In this document: positions 41,096-52,213 of the stretch, in pieces
How positions within the stretch are numbered: the first letter of the stretch is position 1
How the letters are laid out: each line of letters opens with the position of its first letter
Assembly (NCBI GenBank): GCA_037127315.1
Contig: JBBBDQ010001269.1
Location: 1,564,501-1,628,500, forward strand
Direction: 5' to 3'
DNA from: Ascarosepion bandense
Taxonomy: Eukaryota; Mollusca; Cephalopoda; Sepiida; Sepiidae
Length of the DNA: 64,000 nt
Made by a program: the position numbers and the translations under genes
The notes under the pieces: model-generated
The model's input: only the letters and a program-made list of their open reading frames with translations
Database searches by the model: none
What the model was told of the DNA's origin: nothing

Positions 41096-44000
41096 TGATA
41101 GATAGATCTGTCTACTCCAATGAGATAGATCTATCTGTTCCAATAGATAGATCTATCTACTCCAATGAGATAGATCTATCTACTCCAATAGATATATCTA
41201 TCTACTCCAATAGATAGATCTATCTACTCAATGAGATAGATCTATCTACTCCAATAGATAGATCTATCTACTCCAATAGATAGGTCTATCTACTCCAATG
41301 AGATAGATCTATCTACTCTAATAGATAGATCTATCTACTCCAATAGATAGATCTATCTACTCCAATGAGATAGATCTATCTACTCCAATAGATAGATCTA
41401 TCTACTCCAATGAGATAGATCTATCTACTCCAATAGATAGGTATATCTACTCCAATGAGATAGATCTATCTACTCCAATAGATAGATCTATCTACTCCAA
41501 TGAGATAGATCTATCTACTCCAATAGATAGGTCTATCTATTCCAATAGATAGATCTATCTACTCCAATGAGATAGATCTATCTACTCTAATAAATAGATC
41601 TATCTACTCCAATGAGATAGATCTATCTACTCCAATGAGATAGATCTATCTACTCCAATAGATATGTCTATCTATTTCCAATAAGATAGATCTATCTACT
41701 CCAATGAGATAGATCTATCTACTTCCAATAAGATAGATCTATCTACTCCAATGAGATAGATATATCTATCTAAATAGATAGATCTATCTACTCCAATGAG
41801 ATAGATCGATATTCTTAATCGATAGATCTATCTACTCCAATAGATAGATCTATCTACCTATCAATGATATAGATCTATCTACTCCAATAGATAGATCTAT
41901 CTATCTCAATGAGATAGATCTATCTACTCAATAGATAGGTCTATCTATCAATGAGATAGATCTATCTACCCAATAGATAGATCTATCTATCTAATAGATA
42001 GATCTATCTACTCCAATAGATAGATCTATCTACTCCAATAGATAGATCTATCTACTCCAATAGATAGGTCTATCTATCCAGTCGAGATAGATCTATCTAC
42101 TCCAATAGATAGATCTATCTACCTAATAGACAGTAGGTCTATCTACTCCAATAGATAGATCTATCTATCTAAATGAGATAGATCTATCTACTCTAATAGA
42201 TAGATCTATCTACCCAATGAGATAGATCTATCTACTCCAATAGATAGGTCTATCTATCTAATGAGATAGATCTATCTACTCTAATAGCTAGATCTATCTA
42301 CTCCAATAGATAGGTCTATCTACTCCAATGAGATAGATCTATCTACTCTAATAGATAGATCTATCTACCCAATAGATAGGTCTATCTATCTAATGAGATA
42401 GATCTATCTACTCTAATAGATAGATCTATCTACTCCAATAGATAGGTCTATCTACTTCCAATGAGATAGATCTATCTACCCAATAGATAGGTCTATCTAC
42501 TCCAATGAGATAGATCTATCTATCTAATAGATAGATCTATCTACTCCAATAGATAGGTCTATCTATCTAGAATGAGATAGATCTATCTACTCTAATAGAT
42601 AGATCTATCTACACCAATAGATAGGTCTATCTACTCCAATGAGATAGATCTATCTATCCCAATAGATAGATCTATCTACTCCAATGAGATAGATCTATCT
42701 ATTCCAACGGATAGATCTATCTACTCCCAATAGATAGATCTATCTATCAAATGAGATAGATCTATTCACTCCAATAGATAGGTCTATCTATCAATAGATA
42801 GATCTATCTACTCCAATAGATAGATCTATCTATCTAATAAGATAGATCTATCTATCAATAGATAGGTCTATCTATCTATCGAGATAGATCTATCTACTCT
42901 AATAGATAGATCTATCTACTTCCAATAGATAGATCTATCTACTCCAAAAGATAGATCTATCTACTCCAATAGATAGATCTATCTACTCCAATAGATAGAT
43001 CTATCTACTCCAATAGATAGGTCTATCTACTCCAATGAGATAGATCTATCTACTCCAATAGATAGATCTATCTACTCCAATAGATAGGTCTATCTACTCC
43101 AATAGATAGATCTATCTACTCCAATGAGATAGATCTATCTACTCTAATAGATAGATCTATCTACTCCAATAGATAGGTCTATCTACTCCAATGAGATAGA
43201 TCTATCTACTCCAATAGATAGGTCTATCTACTCCAATGAGATAGATCTATCTACTCCAATAGATAGATCTATCTACTCCAATAGATAGGTCTATCTACTC
43301 CAATGAGATAGATCTATCTACTCTAATAGATAGATCTATCTACACCAATAGATAGGTCTATCTACTCCAATGAGATAGATCTATCTACTCCAATAGATAG
43401 ATCTATCTACTCCAATGAGATAGATCTATCTACTCCAACGGATAGATCTATCTACTCCAATAGATAGATCTATCTACTCCAATGAGATAGATCTATCTAC
43501 TCCAATAGATAGATCTATCTACTCCAATAGATAGGTCTATCTACTCCAATAGATAGATCTATCTACTCCAATAGATAGATCTATCTACTCCAATAGATAG
43601 GTCTATCTACTCCAATAGATAGATCTATCTACTCTAATAGATAGATCTATCTACTCCAATAGATAGGTCTATCTACTCCAATAGATAGGTCTACCTACTC
43701 CAATGAGATAGATCTATCTACCCTAATAGATAGATCTATCTACTCCAATAGATAGGTCTATCTACTCCAATAGATAGATCTATCTACTCTAATAGATAGA
43801 TCTATCTACTCCAATAGATAGGTCTATCTACTCCAATGAGATAGATCTATCTACTCCAATGAGATAGATCTATCTACTCCAATAGATATGTCTATCTACT
43901 CCAATAAGATAGATCTATCTACTCCAATGAGATAGATCTATCTACTCCAATAAGATAGATCTATCTACTCCAATGAGATAGATATATCTACTCCAATAGA

Positions 44001-47000
44001 TAGATCTATCTACTCCAATGAGATAGATCTATCTACTCTAATCGATAGATCTATCTACTCCAATAGATAGATCTATCTACTCCAATGATATAGATCTATC
44101 TACTCCAATAGATAGATCTATCTACTCCAATGAGATAGATCTATCTACTCCAATAGATAGGTCTATCTACTCCAATGAGATAGATCTATCTATCTACCAG
44201 ATAGATCTATCTATCAATAGATAGATCTATCTATCTACCAAGATAGATCTATCTAATCTAATAGATAGATCTATCTACTCCAATAGATAGGTATATCTAT
44301 CTAAATGAGATAGATCTATACGTAATAGATAGATCTATCTACCTAATAGATAGATCTATCTATCTAAATAGATAGATCTATCTATTCCAATAGATAGATC
44401 TATCTATCTAAATAGATAGATCTATCTACTCCAATAGATAGGTCTATCTATCTAAATGAGATAGATCTATCTATCAATAGATAGATCTATCTATCAATAG
44501 ACAGGTCTATCTATCTAATAGATAGATCTATCTATCAATGAGATAGATCTATCTACTCTAGATAGATCTATCTATCTAAATGAGATAGATCTATCTATCT
44601 AATAGATAGGTCTATCTATCTAATGAGATAGATCTATCTACTCTAATAGCTAGATCTATCTTACTCCAATAGATAGGTCTATCTACTCATAGATAGATCT
44701 ATCTACCTAATAGATAGGTCTATCTACTCCAATGAGATAGATCTATCTATCTAATAGATAGATTCTATCTACTCCAATAGATAGGTCTATCTATCTTCCA
44801 ATGAGATAGATCTATCTACTCCAATAGATAGGTCTATCTACTTCCATGAGATAGATCTATCTACTCCAATAGATAGATCTATCTACTCCAATAGATAGGT
44901 CTATCTATCTAAATGAGATAGATCTATCTATTCTAATAGATAGATCTATCTACACCAATAGATAGGTCTATCTATCTGGATGAGATAGATCTATCTACCT
45001 TAATAGATAGATCTATCTATTTCCAGAATGAGATAGATCTATCTACTCCAACGGATAGATCTATCTACCTAATAGATAGATCTATCTACTCCAATGAGAT
45101 AGATCTATCTATCTAATAGATAGGTCTATCTATCAATAGATAGATCTATCTATCCCAATAGATAGATCTATCTACTCCAATAAGATAGATTCATCTACCC
45201 AATAGATAGGTCTATCTACTCCAATGAGATAGATCATTCTATTTAATAGATAGATCTATCTACTCCAAAAGATAGATCTATCTATTTCCAATAGATAGAT
45301 CTATCTACTCCAATAGATAGATCTATCTACTCCAATAGATAGGTCTATCTATCTAATGAGATAGATCTATCTACTCCAATAGATAGATCTATCTACCCAA
45401 TAGATAGGTCTATCTATCAATAGATAGATCTATCTACTCCAATGAGATAGATCTATCTACTCTAATAGATAGATCTATCTACTCCAATAGATAGGTCTAT
45501 CTACTCCAATGAGATAGATCTATCTACTCCAATAGATAGGTCTATCTGGCCTAAATGAGATAGATCTATCTACTCCAATAGATAGATCTATTCACTCCAA
45601 TAGATAGGTCTATCTTTTACTCCAATGAGATAGATCTATCTACTCTAATAGATAGATCTATCTACCAATAGATAGGTCTATCTACCTACTGAGATAGATC
45701 TATCTACTCCAATAGATAGATCTATCTACTCCAATGAGATAGATCTATCTAACGGATAGATCTATCTACTCCAATAGATAGATCTATCTACCAATGAGAT
45801 AGATCTATCTATCAATAGATAGATCTATCTACTCCAATAGATAGGTCTATCTACCCAATAGATAGATCTATACGATAGATCTATCTACTCCAATAGATAG
45901 GTCTATCTATCTAATAGATAGATCTATCTACTCTAATAGATAGATCTATCTACTCCAATAGATAGGTCTATCTACTCCAATAGATAGGTCTACTCTTATC
46001 TTAATGAGATAGATCTATCTACCCTAATAGATCTATCTACCTACGATAGGTCTATCTACTCCAATAGATAGATCTATCTACTCTAATAGATAGATCTAAT
46101 GCCTCCAATAGATAGGTCTATCTATCAATGAGATAGATCTATCTACTCTAATAGATAGATCTATCTATCTAATAGATAGATCTATCTACTCCAATGAGAT
46201 AGATATATCTACTCCAATAGATAGGTCTATCTACTCCAATGAGATAGATCTACTTCCAATAGATAGGATCTATCTACCCAATAGATAGGTCTATCTACTC
46301 TGAATGAGATAGATCTATCTACTCTAATAGATAGATCTATCTATTTCCTCCAATGAGATAGATCTATCTACTCTAATAAATAGATAGATCTATCTACTCC
46401 AATGAGATAGATCTATCTACTCCAATGACATAGATCTATCTACTCCAATAGATAGGTCTATCTACTCCAATGAGATAGATCTATCTACTCCAATAGATAG
46501 GTATATCTACTCCAATGAGATAGATCTATCTACTCTAATAGATAGATCTATCTACTCCAATAGATAGGTCTATCTACTCCAATGAGATAGATCTATCTAC
46601 TCTAATAGATAGATCTATCTACTCCAATAGATAGATCTATCTACTCCAATGAGATAGATCTATCTACTCCAATAGATATATCTATCTACTCCAATAGATA
46701 GATCTATCTACTCCAATGAGATAGATCTATCTACTCCAATAGATAGATCTATCTACTCCAATGAGATAGATCTATCTACCCCAATAGATAGATCTATCTA
46801 CTCCAATAGATAGGTCTATCTACTCTAATAGATAGATCTATCTACTCCAATAGATAGATCTATCTACTCCAATGAGATAGATCTATCTACTCCAATAGAT
46901 AGATCTATCTACTCCAATGAGATAGATCTATCTACTCCAATAGATAGGTCTATCTACTCCAATGAGAGAGATCTATCTACTCCAATAGATAGATCTATCT

Positions 47001-50000
47001 ACTCCAATAAGATAGATCTATCTACTCCAATGAGATAGATCTATCTACTCTAATAGATAGATCTATCTACTCCAATAAGATAGATCAATCTACTCCAATG
47101 AGATAGATCTATCTACTCAAATAGATAGGTCTATCTACTCCAATGAGATAGATCTATCTACTCTAATAGATAGATCTATCTACTCCAATAGATAGATCTA
47201 TCTACTCCAATGAGATAGATCTATCTACTCCAATAGATAGATCTATCTACTCCAATAGATAGATCTATCTACTCTAATAGATAGATCTATCTACTCCAAT
47301 AGATAGATCTATCTACTCCAATAGATAGATCTATCTACTCCAATAGATAGATCTATCTACTCCAATAGATAGATCTATCTACTCTAATAGATAGATCTAT
47401 GTACTCCAATGAGATAGATCTATCTACTCCAATGAGATAGATCTATCTAATCTAATAGATAGATCTATCTACTCCAATAGATAGATCTATCTACTCTAAT
47501 AGATAGATCTATCTACTCCAATGAGATAGATCTATCTACTCCAATGATATAGATCTATCTACTCCAATAGATAGATCTATCTACTCCAATGAGATAGATC
47601 TATCTACTCCAATAGATAGGTCTATCTACTCCAAAGAGATAGATCTATCTACTCCAATAGATAGATCTATCTACTCCAATGAGATAGATCTATCTACTCC
47701 AATGAGATAGATCTATCTACTCCAATGAGATAGATCTATCTACTCCAATAGATAGATCTATCTACTCCAATGAGATAGATCTATCTACTCCAATAGATAG
47801 ATCTATCTACTCCAATGAGATAGATCTATATACTCCAATAGATAGATCTATCTACTCCAATGAGATAGATCTATCTACTCCAATAGATAGGTCTATCTAC
47901 TCCAATGAGATAGATCTATCTACTCCAATAGATAGATCTATCTACTCCAATGAGATAGATCTATCTACTCTAATAGATAGATCTATCTACCCCAATAGAT
48001 AGATCTATCTACTCCAATGAGATAGATCTATCTACTCCAATAGATAGATCTATCTACTCCAATGAGATAGATCTATCTACTCTAATAGATAGATCTATCT
48101 ACTCCAATAGATAGATCTATCTTCTCCAATGAGATAGATCTATCTACTCCAATGAGATAGACCTATCTACTCCAATAGATAGATCTATCTACTCCAATGA
48201 GATAGATCTATCTACTCCAATAGATAGATCTATCTACTCCGATGAGATAGATCTATCTACTCCAATAGATAGGTCTATCTACTCCAATGAGATAGATCTA
48301 TCTACTCCAATAGATAGATCTATCTACTCCAATAGATAGATCTATCTACTCCAATAGATAGATCTATCTACTCTAATAGATGGATCTATCTACTCCAATA
48401 GATAGATCTGTCTACTCCAATGAGATAGATCTATCTACTCCAATAGATAGATCTATCTACTCCAATGAGATAGATCTATCTACTCCAATAGATAGGTCTA
48501 TATACTCCAATGAGATAGATCTATCTACTCCAATAGATAGATCTATCTTACTCCAATGAGATAGATCTATCTACTCCAATAGAGAGGTCTATTTACTCAA
48601 TGAGATAGATCTATCTACACTCCAATAGATAGATCTATCTCTCCAATAGATAGATTCATCGACTCCAATAGATAGATCTATCTACTCCAATAGATAGATC
48701 TATCTATCAATAGATGGATCTATCTATCAATAGATAGATCTATCTACTCCAATGAGATAGATCTATCTACTCCAATAGATAGATCTATCTACTCCAATAG
48801 ATAGATCTATCTACTCCAATGAGATATATCTATCTACTCTAATAGACAGATCTATCTACTCCAATAGATAGGTCTATCTACTCCAATGAGATAGATCTAT
48901 CTATTCCAATAGATAGATCTATCTACTCCAATGAGATAGATCTATCTGCTTCCAATAGATAGATCTATCTACTCCAATGAGATAGATCTATCTACTCCAA
49001 TGGATAGATCTATCTACTCCAATAGATAGATCTATCTACTCCAATGAGATAGATCTATCTACTCCAATAGATAGATCTATCTACTCTAATAGATAGATCT
49101 ATCTACTCCAATGAGATATATCTATCTACTCTAATAGACAGATCTATCTACTCCAATAGATAGATTCATCTTACTCTAATAGATAGATCTATCTACTCCA
49201 ATGAGATAGATCTATCTACTCCAACGGATAGATCTATCTACTCCAATGAGATAGATCTATCTACCCCAATAGATAGATCTATCTACCCACAGATAGGTCT
49301 ATCTATCTAATGAGATAGATCTATCTACTCCAATAGATAGGTCTATCTACTCCAATGAGAGAGATCTATCTATCTAAATAGATAGATCTATCTACTCCAA
49401 TAAGATAGATCTATCTACTCCAATGAGATAGATCTATCTACCTAATAGATAGATCTATCTACTCCAATAAGATAGATCAATCTACTCCAATGAGATAGAT
49501 CTATCTATCTAAATAGATAGGTCTATCACTCCAATGAGATAGATCTATCTACGAATAGATAGATCTATCTACTCCAATAGATAGATCTATCTACTCCAAT
49601 GAGATAGATCTATCTACTCCAATAGATAGATCTATCTATCAATAGATAGATCTATCTACTCTAATAGATAGATCTATCTACTTGAATAGATAGATCTATC
49701 TACTCCAATAGATAGATCTATCTATCAATAGATAGATCTATCTACTCCAATAGATAGATCTATCTACTCCAATAGATAGATCTATCTACTCTAATAGATA
49801 GATCTATGTACTCCAATGAGATAGATCTATCTACTCCAATGAGATAGATCTATCTAATCTAATAGATAGATCTATCTACTCCAATAGATAGATCTATCTA
49901 CTCTAATAGATAGATCTATCTACTCCAATGAGATAGATCTATCTACTCCAATGATATAGATCTATCTACTCCAATAGATAGATCTATCTACTCCAATGAG

Positions 50001-50528
50001 ATAGATCTATCTACTCCAATAGATATGTCTATCTACTCCAAAGAGATAGATCTATCTACTCCAATAGATAGATCTATCTACTCCAATGAGATAGATCTAT
50101 CTACTCCAATGAGATAGATCTATCTACTCCAATGAGATAGATCTATCTACTCCAATAGATAGATCTATCTACTCCAATGAGATAGATCTATCTACTCCAA
50201 TAGATAGATCTATCTACTCCAATGAGATAGATCTATATACTCCAATAGATAGATCTATCTACTCCAATGAGATAGATCTATCTACTCCAATAGATAGGTC
50301 TATCTACTCCAATGAGATAGATCTATCTACTCCAATAGATAGATCTATCTACTCCAATGAGATAGATCTATCTACTCTAATAGATAGATCTATCTACCCC
50401 AATAGATAGATCTATCTACTCCAATGAGATAGATCTATCTACTCCAATAGATAGATCTATCTACTCCAATAGATAGATCTATCTACTCTAACAGATAGAT
50501 CTATCTACTCTAATAGATAGATCTATCT
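41096..50528 (+). repeat. Palindromic satellite array, left part
   Basis: Tandem 22- and 23-bp units: a 14-bp perfect palindrome AGATAGATCTATCT, then the spacer ACTCCAAT, with an extra G in the 23-bp form. Strict alternation gives a 45-bp dimer. A common variant, AGATAGGTCTATCT, breaks the palindrome. Rare variants (ACGGATAG, AATAAGATAG, GATATAG, TCTAATAG) recur as shared markers of 2.2-2.4-kb blocks, for example 41655/43883 and 47401/49807. Clean stretches alternate with stretches where the spacer is corrupted to ATCTAAT, ATCAAT, ACCCAAT and similar (roughly 41.76-42.9, 44.2-46.4 and 48.5-49.7 kb). Confidence 0.98.
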
Positions 50529-52001
50529 GTTATATATATTTTCGGAATCCCAACCATAGTCTTAAAGAAATGTGCCCCTGAACTCTCCTCTATCCTTTCT
50601 AAGCTCTACAACCTCTGCCTATCTGCTTCCTGCTTTCCTGCCTGTTGGAAATCTTCCTCTATAGTTCCTATATTTAAAAACACTGGAGAACCCTCTGACC
50701 CTGCAAATTACCGCCCTATCAGCCTTCTTCCGATCTTTGGCAAAGTGTTCGAAGCCATTATCAACGCCGAGGTGGTTCAGCATCTCACAGCACACAGGCT
50801 CCTCTCGGACAAGCAATATGGTTTCCGCTTCACCAGGTCTAATGCTGATATGCTAACGACCATCACCGAGTACATATACCAGGCACTCGACAGGAATGGC
50901 GAAGCTCGAACCGTTGCATTGGATATATCTAAGGCGTTCGACAGAGTTTGGCATGCTGGCCTTCTATGTAAACTGCGGAGCTATGGTATAACTGGACATT
51001 TGTTTGAACTAATCCAGTCATTCCTCTCTAACCGCACAATGAAAGTGGTATTAAACGGACATGCCTCTCAGAACTACCATACAAACGCAGGTGTCCCCCA
51101 AGGCTCCATCTTAGGTCCTACACTCTTCCTGATATATATTAATGATCTCCCTGATTCCATAAGAACCCAAATAGGTTTGTACGCCGATGACACCACAGTT
51201 TACTCTCGCCTCCAACAAAAATCTGGTGTAGGCGTCAAAGCTAAACTCGCAGCCGAGATTGAAAAAGACCTCCAATCCATATTGGACTGGGGTAAGAAGT
51301 GGCTAGTAAATTTTAATGCTTCTAAAACGAAGCTACTGTCAATTAACCATCATCGACAATCTCACCTACCTCCCATTAGCATGGACCAGGCTTGCCTCCC
51401 AGAGAGTAAAACACTACGCCTCCTTGGTCTCACACTTTCAGCGGACCTCAAATGGAATGACTATATCGAATCCATTGCTAAATCCGCTGCTATGAAAGTC
51501 GGTTCTCTGTGTAGGGCCCGGAAGTTTTTTCCGTCTAAATCTATCCTGCACATTTACAAATCTACCATCCGCCCGTGCATTGAATACTGCTGCCATATCT
51601 GGTCGGGTGCCCCTGCTGTTCTCCTCGGGCTTCTCGATAAGGTTCAGAGGAGGGTCTGTAATGTGATAGATACCGACTTGGCAGACCGCCTGCAGTCTCT
51701 CTCCCACCGGCGAGACGTGGCTTCGCTGTGTCTCTTCTATAAATACTTTCACGGCTTCTGCTCCGATGAACTTAGATCACTGGTGCCCCCTAAATACGAA
51801 TTTGCACGAGATACTAGATTAGCAACTAGATCCCACCCTTTTACAGTGAAATCGATAAAATGCAGCCGTAACTTCTACTCCAACAGTTTCTTTCCTCGCA
51901 CTTCCCGACTGTGGAATTCTCTTCCAAACGATTGCTTCCCCGACGGCTACAATCTTCAGGAGTTTAAATGTAAGGTCAATAGACACCTCCTAACACACTA
52001 A
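50529..52001 (+). CDS. LINE reverse transcriptase, N-terminally truncated (Jockey/CR1-like)
   Basis: An uninterrupted frame of 490 codons; the first codon shown is the first one outside the satellite. It has no start of its own: GTG at 50745 is internal, and the frame runs back through the IVPIFKNTGEPSDPANYRPI segment (RT motif 0/1) to the insertion boundary. Visible RT motifs (residues from 50529): NYRPISLLP 60-68, DISKAFDRVW around 132 (first catalytic Asp), GVPQGSILGP 188-197, YADDT 218-222 (catalytic Asp pair), then LRLLGLTLSADLKWNDYI and the C-terminal YKSTIRPCIEYC, SLCLFYKYFHGFCSDELRSL and SRLWNSLPNDCFPDGYNLQE. All three catalytic Asp are present. The endonuclease domain and ORF1 are missing, so the copy cannot move by itself. 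In life it copies LINE RNA into DNA at a nicked target. Related broken copies occur throughout the window. The exact clade (Jockey, CR1 or a neighbour) is not settled. Confidence 0.93.
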   Translation, partial: VIYIFGIPTIVLKKCAPELSSILSKLYNLCLSASCFPACWKSSSIVPIFKNTGEPSDPANYRPISLLPIFGKVFEAIINAEVVQHLTAHRLLSDKQYGFRFTRSNADMLTTITEYIYQALDRNGEARTVALDISKAFDRVWHAGLLCKLRSYGITGHLFELIQSFLSNRTMKVVLNGHASQNYHTNAGVPQGSILGPTLFLIYINDLPDSIRTQIGLYADDTTVYSRLQQKSGVGVKAKLAAEIEKDLQSILDWGKKWLVNFNASKTKLLSINHHRQSHLPPISMDQACLPESKTLRLLGLTLSADLKWNDYIESIAKSAAMKVGSLCRARKFFPSKSILHIYKSTIRPCIEYCCHIWSGAPAVLLGLLDKVQRRVCNVIDTDLADRLQSLSHRRDVASLCLFYKYFHGFCSDELRSLVPPKYEFARDTRLATRSHPFTVKSIKCSRNFYSNSFFPRTSRLWNSLPNDCFPDGYNLQEFKCKVNRHLLTH

Positions 52002-52148
52002 CCTGCTCCCATTCTATCAAACACTCTTCCCATCTGCCCGACACTCATCCTCGCTATCCTTACTCATCTATTACCTTTCTCCTGACATTCCCTATGTCTA
52101 TCCACTCCTTCTCTTTACCTTCCCCTATGTAGCCCCATGCGCAATAGT

Positions 52149-52162
52149 GGCAGTGGAATGCC
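52149..52162 (+). other. LINE 3'-end stem-loop
   Basis: GGCA paired with TGCC, about 20 bases upstream of poly(A). The equivalent position in subfamily B has GGCG paired with CGCC (for example 3070-3081). Conserved position and covarying pairs suggest an RNA structure used at the 3' end, probably by the reverse transcriptase (inference). Confidence 0.6.
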
Positions 52163-52179
52163 TTGCTTGGGGTGAGATG

Positions 52180-52210
<31 letters not shown>

Positions 52211-52213
<3 letters not shown>

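Larger units (their letters stand above)
50529..52210 (+). mobile_element. 5'-truncated young LINE (subfamily A) inserted in the satellite
   Basis: From the first non-satellite base the sequence reads straight into reverse-transcriptase coding, then a 3' UTR of about 180 bp with stem-loop GGCAGTGGAATGCC (52149-52162) and GGTGAGATGATT, ending in 28 uninterrupted A (52183-52210). The satellite resumes at once. The 5' truncation and poly(A) tail are typical of target-primed insertion. No target-site duplication could be identified, and the repetitive target makes one hard to see. Confidence 0.95.

Noticed and set aside
50745..50747. GTG at 50745 as the start of the LINE protein
   Set aside because: The same frame continues upstream through conserved RT sequence (ANYRPISLLP). 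The element is 5'-truncated and has no true start here.
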